Of a DNA stretch of 64,000 nt, positions 25,163 through 35,989 are shown piece by piece (the stretch's first letter is position 1; every line of letters starts with the position of its first letter). The notes below the pieces were generated by a model that saw only the letters and a list, made by a program, of their open reading frames with translations, searched no databases and had not been told where the DNA came from. Made by a program: the position numbers and the translations under genes. Source of the stretch: Utricularia gibba (lineage: Eukaryota > Streptophyta > Magnoliopsida > Lamiales > Lentibulariaceae); contig NEEC01000016.1 in NCBI GenBank assembly GCA_002189035.1, positions 2,503,001 through 2,567,000 on the forward strand, in the 5' to 3' direction.

Positions 25163-25786
25163 TGGTTTAATTCTAAGAAACATGAGTTATTTGTGATATC
25201 ATGCCTAGAAGGTGAGCGCTCAAAATTGTATTGCATCCCCCACATGAGCCATAAAATGATCATTTTCAGTTTAGTCTACAATCCATCATTACTACTCTTA
25301 AAATGCCACCACCACATGGCTAGCCATGTTATATTTGATACTTATAGACAACTTGATCTAAACTCACCTATGCACAATTCCTCAATATTCTATATTTGCT
25401 ACTACATCTAGTAGCAATGACATTCCAAATTTCTTCTTCTATAGAAGATTGTTCCAACCTATTGATTGATTAAAATGGGGACTCGGTGGGATCAGACCCC
25501 CCATTTTGTGATAATTGCATAATAAGCTCCCATAGTTATGTTTTGCATACACACTGTTAAAAAAACCCATACAAGAATAGTGCCCTCTATTTGAAACCCA
25601 AAGACAATTATTCCTCATAATTTGCAAATGTGGCATTTTCGTCCCCCAAAAATTAGTCCCATTATTTATTCAAATAGTTACACATAAACAAGCCTTATAA
25701 TTTCACTAATTTGTCACAAACATTCCCTATTGGTACTATTGCAGCAAAATCAGTGCCCAAAAGAAACTATATACAGATCATGCTAT
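25163..25786. other. No recognisable gene
   Basis: Short frames only. No feature recognised before the inverted copia D-type LTR begins. Confidence 0.4.
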
Positions 25787-26345
25787 TAGGTTTCCCATAG
25801 ACATCGTATGAATTCTATGTAGCGGAATTTAAAATTTTTCGAGAAACCCAAATCACAGATCTTGGAATATAGTATACAGCAGATAAAGCGATTCTAAAAA
25901 TACCTATCAATACACTCCATTGTTTACCAACCGCCAATAGTAGATGGCTTCTATACTATCCACATACGAAGCACTTCGTCGATAACCTTCTCAAGGTGCT
26001 TGTAGAGAAAGTTGCCCCTTGCAGATAAATCTCATAAAGAATGAAGAGATGGAAATCTCTATGGATAAAATCTTTTTGATTATCTAATATAGATATTTTG
26101 TAACATATCTAATCAAATCTCCATAAAGATCTTATCTTATGTAGATACATATATGTTCCAAATCTTATCTATATCAGATATTTTATTTTGAGTTTAATCA
26201 ATATTAATCTCAAAATAACTCTCTATTTAATTTATCCACTTTATCAATTACATCTCATGTAATTGTATCATTCTATTTTACATCAATGATTGACTTTACT
26301 ATTGTGTGTGACTCTATAAGCTTCTTTATTCAAGACAGTAATAAT
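25787..26345 (-). repeat. Copia D-type LTR, inverted part 1
   Basis: Reverse complement of the right-hand part of the LTR at 10758-12241. It includes the tail (gagaaaccc at 25840), the ccaagatctgtga-type sequence and the stretch that ends in aataatggatttattaatta. Confidence 0.8.
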
Positions 26346-26375
26346 GGATTTATTAATTAATTCTTAATTAAGTTA

Positions 26376-27084
26376 CATGGAAGGTGATACAAGTATGATG
26401 AAAGTCATTCATTGCATAGTGGCTTTTCATGGAAGGGCTCAATCAGTTCACCTTATTATTCTTTAATCTTAGGGATCATGATATGTTGCTATACATCACT
26501 CAAGATCGATAATGATGAATTTGATTAATTAAGAGTTAATTAATAAATCCATTATTACGACCTTGATTGAAGAAGCCTGTAGGGTCACACACAATAGTGG
26601 AGTCGCTCGTTGATATAAAATAGAATGACACAATTACATGAGATGTAATTGGTAAGGTGGATAAATTAAATAGAGAGTTATTTTGAGATTAATATTGATT
26701 AAACTCAAAATAAAAGATCTCATATAGATATGATTTGATATGTCACAAAATATCTATCAAAAGATTTAGATCCTGAGATATGCTTCAAGGTCTTCGTGCT
26801 CTCTGAGATTGATCCATGAGGGGACGTTTTTCTCTACTAGCACCTGAGGAATTCGACCAGCATTCAAAAACCTTGAGAAGGTTATCGACGGAGTGCTCCA
26901 CGTGTGGATACCATAGAGGCCGTCTACTATTGGCGGTTGGTGAACAACGGAGTCCTCTAAAAGGTAATTTCAGCATCCCTTTGTCTGATGTATACCGTAT
27001 TCCAAGATCTGTGTTAGGGGTTTCTCAAAATTTTTAAAATTTCGATGCTTTTATGACATACAATGTCTACGAGAAACCCAACAG
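26376..27084 (+). repeat. Copia D-type LTR, direct copy
   Basis: Colinear with about 11530-12241 of copia D. It ends in gtctacgagaaacccaaca as the copia D LTR does, but it is not followed by a primer site. It lies between two inverted pieces of the same LTR. Confidence 0.85.
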
Positions 27085-27372
27085 ATGTGTGACTCCACTA
27101 TTGTGTGTGACCCTATAGGCTTCTTCAATCAAAACCGTAATAATGGATTTATTAATTAACTCTTAATTAATTAAATCTATCATTATCGATCTTGAGTAAT
27201 GTCTAGCAACATATCATGATCCTCAAGATGGAAGAATAATCAGATGAACCGATTGAGCTTTTCCAGGACCAGCCACCATGCAATGAACAACTTTCATCAT
27301 ACTTATATCTCATTTGATACCAGAACATTGGTGTGTCTCTTTCTTAATTATTTCAACTGCTATTATTTTATG
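27085..27372 (-). repeat. Copia D-type LTR, inverted part 2
   Basis: Reverse complement of about 11505-11770, starting with gtgactccactattgtgtgt and ending in the ctcatttgataccagaaca region. Together with 25787-26345 it flanks a direct copy. Confidence 0.8.
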
Positions 27373-27850
27373 TCTTACGCGCATAGAAGATCCATTAACT
27401 ATTTGCCTCATGCTAATCTTAGTTAGAACTTGAATACAAGTCTATTGTCATTGTAGCATAATGTGATAACACATATTTTTGAGTGATTGAGTATGGGAAA
27501 TGACTCATATTGTGCTACAAAAAAAATTAAGTTTTACTGCCTAATTCAATATTTTTGCGCATAGTACCGTAGTTGTGTTATTTTAGTATTAGCTAGGACT
27601 AAATCTAATTTAGTCCTAACCTTACTTCTAAATAGTTTTCTTTGAGCAATGCAGCAAATGTCACAACACAAATCCCAAGGAGTCGGATATGAATAGTGTA
27701 GTGGCAGAGGATGAGACAGAAGTCTGAAAAAGAGTGCACACAAAATCCAAGGAAGAGAAAAAGTGGGATTTTAGACAAAAGGGGGACAAGATGGAGAGAG
27801 AAAAATATCTCCCCCATTGGAGACACATGATATTCTTTTTGAAGATTTAT
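27373..27850. other. No gene; short hairpin inside
   Basis: Nothing coding recognised. A hairpin with 11-bp arms (taggactaaat, spacer cta, atttagtccta) lies at 27594-27618 and is related to those at 2254 and 29078. Confidence 0.5.
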
Positions 27851-27891
27851 GGGGGGGGGGGGGGGGAGGGGGGAGGGAAGAAAGAAGAAGA
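27851..27891 (+). promoter_or_regulatory. 41-bp homopurine tract with 16 G
   Basis: Sixteen G followed by a G/A-only run to 27891, then cgaatcaggaacaaggctga, close to the sequence after the tract at 15886. Probably the polypurine tract of the same gypsy family. Confidence 0.55.
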
Positions 27892-27909
27892 CGAATCAGG
27901 AACAAGGCT

Positions 27910-28630
27910 GATGTGATAAACGGAAATTTTAGCATATCGTTGCAATAAAAGAAAACTTCCGTATCAAATAAATTTATAAGCCCTAATCTACACAAAATAC
28001 AAATTTATAAGCCCATATCATTGCATTTTTATAAATGCATAATTCGGAGTAACAATAAGTCTTAGTGTAAGCTCGGACCAACAGTGGTAAACAAGTCCGG
28101 TAAACAAGATCAGTAAACAATATCAGGTCATAACGCTAATGGTAACAAGTGTTCTAATGCAGAGTAATACTAAGATGCCTTAAGGATCCGTAGGTGGTGT
28201 GGTGCTAAAATATCTAACTTAAATTTCCATGTTCCTACACTCACAACTTCAAATAACCTAAGTCTACCCAGGTCATTTGTCATATTTTTGGCTAAGCTAG
28301 TCCTGAATATCATCACCAACATTGTAATTAGGTCTACCCGCATGCAAAGTGTATAGAACTAGATCTATCCGGTTCTACTGGTTCTACCTCGGATTAACAC
28401 CTATTGTGCCCGCCTTGATTTGTTGATCTACCTCTAAACCAAGCTTCTTAGTTGCGAAGTTACTTGTTCCCCTCCTTAGGTCTACCCATGAAATGTTAGA
28501 AACAAGAACTAAGAAACAATGATAAATTTTATTAAGAATCCTAGACCCACACCACCATGTTTCACCTTAAGGCATCCCTAAGGTTCTAGCAACTCATACT
28601 TGGAAAATAAACCATGATTTCATTCAGATA
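27910..28630 (-). repeat. Gypsy LTR relic, family G-like, inverted
   Basis: On the minus strand this reads gggtagacctaaggagggga, then agaggtagatcaaca and further ggtagacc-type words, like 16985-17310. The right edge is vague. The remaining DNA to 29077 holds no recognised gene. Confidence 0.5.
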
Positions 28631-29077
28631 GTGTGGTGAAAATAACAGAAACATTGTAAGCAAGTCAAATACAGAAACTCAAAATGTTCAGAAAACTAAA
28701 AGGAAATGAAGATTGTTTTTTCTGCTCGGTGGCTAGTGTTCACGACCCAGAACAGTAGCACTAGACTGAGCTCTGATGCTCTTCTCCTCTTCTGGTCGGT
28801 GGACTTCGCCTTGGGAAAGAAGCCCCCTTGCATCTGTATGCTCCCTTCGCTCCCCTTTTCGAAAAATATCTTTCTTCCTTTACTCCAACTCACTGTTCTT
28901 GACAACAGCACTTTTCCCACCCTGAACTTGTAGACTGTAGGCGGTAGAACAGTGTTCATTATCCCTCTTCGGCTATTGTGCCCCTTTCTACTTGTTCCAC
29001 ACATTTGCGAGTTTGATTTTTTTTCTTTTTTTCGCCAATCTCCTACTGAACTCGGTCAAACATTATTAATAACGGTG

Positions 29078-29105
29078 GTGGACTAAATCAGAGGATTTAG
29101 TCCAC
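29078..29105. repeat. Perfect 12-bp hairpin, 4-nt loop
   Basis: gtggactaaatc, agag, gatttagtccac. It differs from the hairpin at 2254-2283 by an A for G in the left arm and the matching T for C in the right arm, so base pairing is kept. Confidence 0.85.
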
Positions 29106-29228
29106 TTTTTAACATAAACACACAAAATTAACATAAACACACATAAAACTTGAAAAACCACATATACCTAACTTAAACCACAATACAACCTAACTATTTT
29201 GTATTATAAAATTCGGAGAAAATGTTTG

Positions 29229-29960
29229 AAGACTATTTTCTGTTTTCGAAGAATATTACTCTTATTTAAGAGTAACATTTTCTAGCTTTCTGTAGAACTT
29301 TTAAATTCCCTACTTGTTTACTTTCTAGTAGTCAACTGTGAGATGAGTACAATGTAGATGATGTTTTCTTTTCTATTTTCATTTACCTTAAACATGAGTG
29401 GCTAAGCATTTAGGGGTGCCTTGGGGTGAAAAGGGGAGAATTGTGCTAATCGATCTTTAGACCTAATCAACCATAAGTTATGCTACTTCCTTAACAAACC
29501 AGGATAGATCCAAAAGAGGGAAGTAGTGAAACCCAACTTAACAACCCTAATTAGAGGTAGACCAAAGATTAGTGGGAAACAAGAGTCCGGGTAGATCTAA
29601 ACTTTGTGTGTTAGTTTTTTCATTTATGGTTTGTATGAACGTGTTAATGATAAGTATACATTCCTAGGAGTTCCAAGGCATCACCCATTTCATTCCAGAA
29701 ACAACCAAGTTCCAAAGCTTCTTCTATTTCTTTACTCAAATCCATCGTAGTTTTGCCTTGGTCTTAGTTAAGACCCAAATCTATCAATGTGACACTGATT
29801 GCATGCATTGATAATCACATGACAAGCACTTGCCATAATTGTATTATGTTTTAATGTGTATTAGGTTATAAATTCATTTGATCAAAAAGTTTGCAATTCT
29901 AACGACGTTGCATAAATTTTTCATATATCAAATTGGCGTCGTTGCCAGGGAGTGGTGTTT
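29229..29960 (+). repeat. Gypsy LTR family G, copy 2
   Basis: Colinear with 15936-16690 (agtacaatgtagatgatgtt, aaaccaggatagatcc, ggaagtagtgaaaccca). It runs directly into a gypsy-type leader at 29933, which identifies this as the 5' LTR side of an element. Confidence 0.7.
29933..29951 (+). promoter_or_regulatory. Gypsy leader/primer-site region
   Basis: ttggcgtcgttgccaggga is the hallmark sequence at the start of the internal region of Athila/Tat-like plant gypsy elements. It matches a tRNA 3' end only in part. Confidence 0.6.
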
Positions 29961-30087
29961 AATTGTTTTGTGATTCGGTTGATGCATTTGTGTTCTTCTG
30001 GTGCAAGTGATCTTGTTATCTATCCAGAAATCAAGAGAGCTACCAGCAAGAACCGCACAAGAGTGAGAGAAGCAGCAAGGTTGAGCA

Positions 30088-30766
30088 TAGGGCTGTAAAC
30101 GGGTCAAGCCGGCTCGCAAGCTGTTTCAAGTCGGCTCGAGCTCGACTCGACTATAGCTCGGCTCAATTGAGCTCGAGCCGAGACAATATCGAGTTCGAGC
30201 TAGTTGTCAAGCCGAGCTCGAGCTTAATATTCCAAGGCTCGAGGCTCACGAGTTGGCTCGCAAGCTTTTTTATAACATTGTCAAATAAATATATTCAATA
30301 TGAAAAATGAATTATACAATAAAGATACATAATATTTTATTGTTTAAGAAATTAAATCAATTAATATATTTAAAAATGATCTAATAATATAAAATTGAAT
30401 GTCAACCATATTTTATTGTTTAAGAAATATATTCAAAATGAATATATGATATAATTAAATATTTTTTGTGGTTTGTTTTTATTTTGATTGTATTGTATTT
30501 TTCAATAATTATAATTAACAATAATATTTTAGATATTAATTTTATAAAATAATTTTAAATTAAAAACTATATAAATAAAAAAAATTATAAAAAAATTCGA
30601 ATTGACCCCAGTTGGGCTTGAGCTTGAATCGAGTTCGAGCTCAAGCCAAGTTTTCCCAAGCTTTGGCTTGAGCTCGAGCTTGAGCTTAAAAATGTGTGAT
30701 CGAGCTCGAGCTGGAGCTCCAAATTTTCCAGAAAGCTCGGCTTGGCTCGACTCGTTTGCAGCCCTA
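30088..30766. mobile_element. 679-bp non-autonomous hAT element
   Basis: Left end tagggctgtaaacgggtc; the right end reads tagggctgcaaacgagtc on the other strand. Both sides carry the exact 8-bp target duplication gttgagca (30080-30087 and 30767-30774). Near both ends are dense gctcgagctcgag words, typical hAT subterminal repeats. The centre (30260-30590) is AT-rich and codes for nothing. Frames at 30585-30854 and 30602-30799 are by-products of the repeats. Confidence 0.95.
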
Positions 30767-30806
30767 GTTGAGCAGACTCCCTACTGTAACTTAAGCTAAT
30801 TTTATC

Positions 30807-31122
30807 ATGGCAAAACAGTAGAAGCCCCTGAGTGAACTTGATGTAGCTGACCATATGTACAGGGGGCTGTGTATCAATTTTTCTAATAACACAGCCAACG
30901 AATTAAAGCTAGCTATGATTAATTTTTTGTCTAAGTACTATGGAAAGGTGGGATAAAACCCACACAAACATCTTAACAATGTCACTACTGTTTGCACCTC
31001 TTTTAAGAGTGTTGGGATGACTGAGGATGTCATCTGTTTGAGAACATTCCAATTTACACTAGAAGGAAATGCAAAAATGTGGTTCAACTCTTTGAAGCCT
31101 AGGAGCATCACAGATTGGTCAG
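30807..31122 (+). pseudogene. Gypsy gag fragment
   Basis: From the ATG at 30807, one frame reads SELDVADHMYRGL, LKLAMINFLSKYYGKVG, NPHKHLNNV and AKMWFNSLKPRSITDWS. This is the capsid region of Athila-type gag. Stops occur early (TAG near 30819) and after KVG. It ends where a family G LTR begins at 31122. It belongs to the element whose leader is at 29933, now split by the small hAT insertion. Confidence 0.75.
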
Positions 31123-31505
31123 GGATGAATATTACTCTCAGCTAAGAGTAGATAATGATAGTTCTAGTTTTCTATTAAACTTTTGAAATTGCTTGCTTGT
31201 TTATTTTCTAGTAATCGACTATGAGATGAGTACAATGTGGATGATGTTTTACTTTCCATTTTTGTATGTGCATGTCAATAGTATATAAGGAAATGACACA
31301 TACTTAGGGGTGCCTTGAGGTAAAAAGGGGAGAAATATACTAATCCATCGTTAGACTTTATTAACCATAAATCACGTCACTTCCTTAACAAATCAGGATA
31401 GATACAAGAAGGGGAAGTAGTGAAACTCATCTTAAAAACCCTAATCAAAAGTAGACCAAAAATTAGGAGAAAACAAAAGTTCGGGTAGACCTAGACTTTG
31501 TTTGT
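31122..31505 (+). repeat. Gypsy LTR family G, copy 3, truncated
   Basis: Repeats agtacaatgtggatgatgtt, the aaatcaggatagatac-type sequence and gggtagacctagactttgtt. Only part of the LTR is present and it abuts a family E LTR at 31506. Confidence 0.7.
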
Positions 31506-32225
31506 TAGATATAAGATCTTATTCAAACCCATCAAATAAGATTAATACGAAGATTTAGATCTTTTATATTCAAGTCAAGCTTGTGCGTCTCGGTGTTTGT
31601 AACTAAGGATCTACGATGAAGTCTTGCTAGTGTAAGTCCTACAAGTGTGGTTGTTTTATTATGTTCTTTGACATTTAATTTGACATTTGATTCTGTTTTT
31701 TGCAATGTTTTCTTTACCAACATGCTCTTTAGTACCAATGAGTACCACATAAGCCTAAGGGAGTATGAGAGAATTTAAGATTGGACTCAAGCATCTAAGA
31801 AGAAGGGTTCAATCGGACATCGTTGGTAAGACACATTTTATTTAACTATCTGCATGGTGTAGGGGTTAGATTTAGGCGTAAGGAAAACATGAGTTATCAC
31901 AAAATATGAAATAGTTTTGGTAATGTGGTTGATTATATAATCACACTAAACGAGGGAGGTGCTATAACGGTTATAAGTAGTACTACTTTAGAATAGCACC
32001 CCCAAAATATGCCTAAATAGATCAATTTTTAAGGTTTACATATACAAATATGGACGAGTTTTGAGTAAATGTATCCTAAATCCAAAGTCATTTTTTGTAT
32101 TATTTTTAAAAATGAATTTTTGTTTTGTTTTAGGTGTTTTGAGTCATTGTTTTACAAGAAAAATTTAATAATAATTTCATGAGAATACGATCTTATTTTA
32201 TTATTTCGATTGTTTCTGTGCACTT
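31506..32225 (+). repeat. LTR relic, family E, copy 2
   Basis: Matches about 310-1170 of the window and 36200-37060 (ggatctacgatgaagtcttg, aggggttagatttagg). It stops at ctgtgcactt, where an LTR starting tgatgggatataaatc interrupts it. Confidence 0.7.
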
Positions 32226-32591
32226 TGATGGGATATAAATCGGTCGAAGATAGTCTATCTCTGAAAAGGCTGCCGAAAGGAGCTCTGAAGGGACACCAAC
32301 TCCTGGCAGACCGGTACGTGTCAGAGGGCTGAAAGTGAGGAATCCTAAGCCCCCTAACCTGTACCTTTCTTCATCACATCCCTTGAGTAATAACTTTCTC
32401 CGGTAAGCTCCAACAGCTCCGTGGTTTTTTCTATCTTACTGCGGTTTCCACATAAAAATCTCCGCCTACCCCCGTTCCGATTAACCAAACTGAACAAAGT
32501 CGTGAAAAACATAAGAAGGTACGGAATTTCCCGATTGCACCTTTCACCCGAAAATCGGTCCCTTCACAAACGTCGATTTTCACTCATAACA
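32226..32591 (+). repeat. LTRx copy, solo-LTR-like
   Basis: Starts tgatgggatataaatcgg and ends near cactcataaca. Related to the split LTR at 43608-43988 plus 37896-38067: both contain the gctccgtggttttt-type region and aaaaatctccgcctacc. It sits inside a family E LTR. No clear target duplication. Confidence 0.6.
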
Positions 32592-33900
32592 CACGTATAA
32601 TTATTATCAGTGGTAATCCGATCAACATATGTTTTGGAAATTACTTTTATAAGATTACTAAAACACAATATAAGTATTAAATTTTTTAAAATAATTCATG
32701 CACATTCAATTTAAAGAATATATCTAAATACAATTCATATTTTAAAATAATTATTATCAAATTTCTTATATAATTAGAATTAAATATATTTAAAAAGTAA
32801 TAAATACATCCATGACCGCAATTTTTTAGGCAATAAATATAATAAATGCAATAAGTTTAAAGAAAAAATTGAAAAGTTAACAAATATAATTATTACCAAA
32901 ATCCAATGGTTCAAAAATCCATTTGGGCCTACGTGACAAGCAACCGGCTCACTGTTCCACGACGTACGGCAGCTCTTCGGGTTGGGCCGTGAATCGGGCA
33001 AACTTCTTTTCCTAGGCTCAGCCTTCAACGCGCTAACTGGGGCGCGTAATGGCCCAGTTTCCCAGCGCCAATTGGGCAGCGTTCGTCGTCGGTGGGAGCA
33101 CCACGGAGGCACCACCACGCGCCATCGTCGCGTGGCCACGTGACATGACATGAGGGGGGCAGCAACCGGCCGATGTGCGACGAGGATGGGCGCGGCATCC
33201 GGCGACCGGGACCAATTTTGCCAACAATTGAAATAATAGAAACTATTGGTGGGAATAACATTTGGGATTTAATTTTTCAAAATATTCAAACATTGGGGAT
33301 TAATTGTGTCTGAGTTTTGAACAGTGGGGGCCAATAATGCCTGGTATACATATTATAGGGATTGGCAATGCCGGTTTTAATTATGTAAGTAATCCAAAAT
33401 ATTAGGGATCATGAATACGTAATAGGACTAATTGTGTTTTTCACATGAAGTTTTGGGGATCATTTTGGACATTATGTAAAACAATTGGGAAGTTTTAAAC
33501 AATTTTCCCAATTATAATAGTCGAATGCTGTCTGCTTTAATACAACTGGATCTTCAATTCAAAGGCCATATCTGAGCTCCAAATAGTGATTGTTGAATGC
33601 TATTACACCAGGAAATTGTGAAAATAGCTTGTGTTTTCATCACCAAATGTGAGCCATTTTTTCCTAGTTCATACGCGACAAAAGTCCTTATACTTCAAGA
33701 TGAAAATAAAAACACGATTGCGGTTAGATATCGATCACCAATTTACCGATAAATGTAATCTTCTCCACATACTGGTTTATTTTTCTTCAATGTAAACAAT
33801 AAATACTAATAATAATAATAATAAATACTAAAGCTGACCCAAGGGAAGAAACTTTCCTCTGTGTGTTTTTCTACCTTTACATGAAATAACAACGGTTACC
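32592..33900. other. No gene; small GC-rich island
   Basis: AT-rich except about 32930-33220, which is GC-rich and opens overlapping minus-strand frames of arginine/proline-rich composition. These look like composition effects, not proteins. 33240-33510 has repeated ttggggatcattttg-like words of unknown origin. Confidence 0.45.
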
Positions 33901-34023
33901 AAGATTATGAGAGGAAGTAGCTGTAGTAACGACTGCTGCCAGTGTCGCCTAGTTACATTGAAGCAAAGCAATTCATTCACATTCAAGAGAGGAGAGAGAG
34001 CTCGCTTACTCTACCGACTTTAG

Positions 34024-35016
34024 TCATCCCCAAACTGGGATTATTCCTTGAGCAGCCAAACGCTTCTCCACCCAGAAAACTACGAGCTTTGCTGTTGGTC
34101 TCTTCTCATCCACCAGAAATGGCTCCACACTGCTGACTCCAGAGCCATATGAGGCTATAGAGAAACACTTGGGCCCTATAAGTATGAATTGGTAATGATA
34201 CTCTTCTCTGTCTAGTTCAAAGAATGTTGATATCCAACCAGCGTTCCTCATAAAAGACAAGCAGTGGGTAATGCAACTCAATTTCAATGACAAAATAACA
34301 TTGCGGCGCATACATTTCGAGTGTCCGCATGCTTACCGTTGATAACTCCAGCGGGAAAGAACGCCCAGAACGTATAGGGAATTCCCTTCTTCAGAAAAGA
34401 GACTTCCAACTGCCGCCATGCCATTTGATATGAAAAAAATCACAAAAACTTCAAACCACATCTATCTTCTGATTATCCAAATATGAATGTTGGCGCACAG
34501 AGATTTAATGGGCAATGCCATGCAAGTAAGGGTGTTTTGGCAAGTATATGTTGATTTTCAACTTCAAGCTAAAAAACGAGCACGAGGAACTGCTTTTTTG
34601 ATAATCACCGTTTGCTACTGTAACTAGCCAACACTATCCATATAGAATACAAGCCTCGTCAGAACCTATAGAGTTTGATCCCACTAGGCAGGAAATATCC
34701 AAGGACATTACCTGACCTTGTTATCAGAAAAAGATAGCTGAATCTCAGCGACATCTTCTTGCGCTTCTAATGTTGATCTAAGGGATGGTATTACATCTTC
34801 TTCCACCAAGAGACGCAGAGGTTTCGCTGGCGCTTTTTCTGCGGACTTGAGCTTAATAGAGGCAGAGATGGGCCTCCCCTCTGTTTCCTCCACAGCATTA
34901 ACACCCTTGTCCTGGGTTTCAGTAGAAGCTAATCCGATGCACATCATACATGATAAATCATCCGAATAAGAAGAACACAAGATTGAATGGGCTGTAGAAT
35001 CCATTTCAACAAACAT
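34024..35016 (-). CDS. Conserved uncharacterised plant protein, 3 exons, 174 aa
   Basis: The one intact host gene model in the window. Coding exons on the minus strand are 35016-34717, 34409-34337 and 34175-34024. Introns have GT/AG ends (donors gtcagg and gtaagc; acceptors cggcag and ttatag), and phases join cleanly into 174 codons plus TGA. The N-terminus is serine/acid-rich and likely disordered. The middle reads LLVEEDVIPSLRSTLEAQED and VAEIQLSFSDNK, followed across the junction by LEVSFLKKGIPYTFWAFF. The C-terminus is GPKCFSIASYGSGVSSVEPF and VFWVEKRLAAQGIIPVWG. No signal peptide or membrane segment is obvious. It resembles an uncharacterised plant-specific family, but I cannot name its function. 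A second ATG 12 bp downstream (MDSTAH) is an equally good start. Confidence 0.8.
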
Positions 35017-35221
35017 CACCTGTAGACGTAGAAGAGTCTAGAACTGCAAAAAACTGCATCTTTCTCGGTTGGCTCAGTGCATTTGCAAACTGTTGACAAA
35101 CAACGAAAGCTTAAATTATCCTGCAGAAGATGCGAGGTTGATAAAGAACATCTAACAAAGATACAAACAGGTAATAGAGACCAGAGCTTCAGCTCAATTT
35201 ATCAACAAAAACCACAATTCT

Positions 35222-35389
35222 TCATGCAACTAGAACAGTCAATTTAACAAAGAAACCCGATCTCAACACGCTGAGCCAGGGGTGCAGAATCAGTACCACC
35301 GACATCCTGGAAGCCGTAAGACTGCTTTTAGCGAACAAACGAGAAGAGGGGTAACTGAAAAAAGCCAAGGATCCTGCGTTAGACATCAT
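35222..35389 (-). other. Possible upstream exon or 5' leader of the host gene
   Basis: A 55-codon frame starting ATGATG at 35389 (MMSNAGSLAFFSYPSSRLFA) lies upstream of the 174-residue gene. It is serine-rich like an organelle-targeting peptide. An acceptor-like ctacag precedes GTGATG at 35020. It could be a spliced first exon, a leader with an upstream frame, or chance. Confidence 0.25.
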
Positions 35390-35399
35390 TGCTTCGCTT

Positions 35400-35985
35400 G
35401 ATTGCGACTGTAGTAATTCCGCTCTATCAGCGATTTTGTCGTGGTTCCTTCAGCCTCAGGTATGCCAGGAACTGCAAAAAAAAGGAGAACGATGGTGGTT
35501 TAGTTGGACGAGGGACAACTCACAACTAATCTTATTCCTCGATGTATCTTCCACACATTATATTATTTTCGGAGATGGGGCGGTGCTGAGGGCCACAAGG
35601 TTTTCAAAGCGCGCAAATCTTGGCCTTCAATTTTTTGTGGAGAGAAAAAAGTTGGAATTGAGCTAAAAAGAACCGCCGCTGCGATGAGACCAGGAATCAC
35701 ATTTAGTCCATGTTTAATCCATAATTTGGTTAATTTCAATTCGTCATAAGTATATTACAAAAAATAAATATAGATATTTAAATAATATTTTTTATTATAT
35801 CAAACCTAAAAAATCATGACTTCTAATTTAATTGAGCTGAATCCAAGGTTTTAGTACACTATATTCTGTCGTAATATAGTAATTACCTAGATACTCTAAA
35901 AACAAGATTGTATTATAACACTAGTAATAAGTGATTTTATATTCCTTATATTTTTTATTTTTATGATTATGTCAGGTCAAATTTA
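35400..35985. other. Probable promoter region, no gene
   Basis: Lies upstream of the minus-strand host gene. Plus-strand frames at 35436-35749 overlap each other and do not look like a known protein. From 35700 on it is AT-rich. Confidence 0.35.
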
Positions 35986-35989
35986 CATT

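Noticed and set aside
28696-29004. 102-residue minus-strand frame and its plus-strand overlap
   Set aside because: They lie in decayed LTR-type DNA, overlap each other and show no domain.
30585-30854. Serine/leucine-rich frames on both strands
   Set aside because: They are products of the gagctc-type subterminal repeats of the small hAT element.
32780-33261. Arginine-rich overlapping minus-strand frames
   Set aside because: Three overlapping frames in one GC-rich patch, with no domain; a composition effect.
35436-35749. Overlapping plus-strand frames
   Set aside because: Two frames of the same DNA in the promoter side of the host gene; no recognisable protein.
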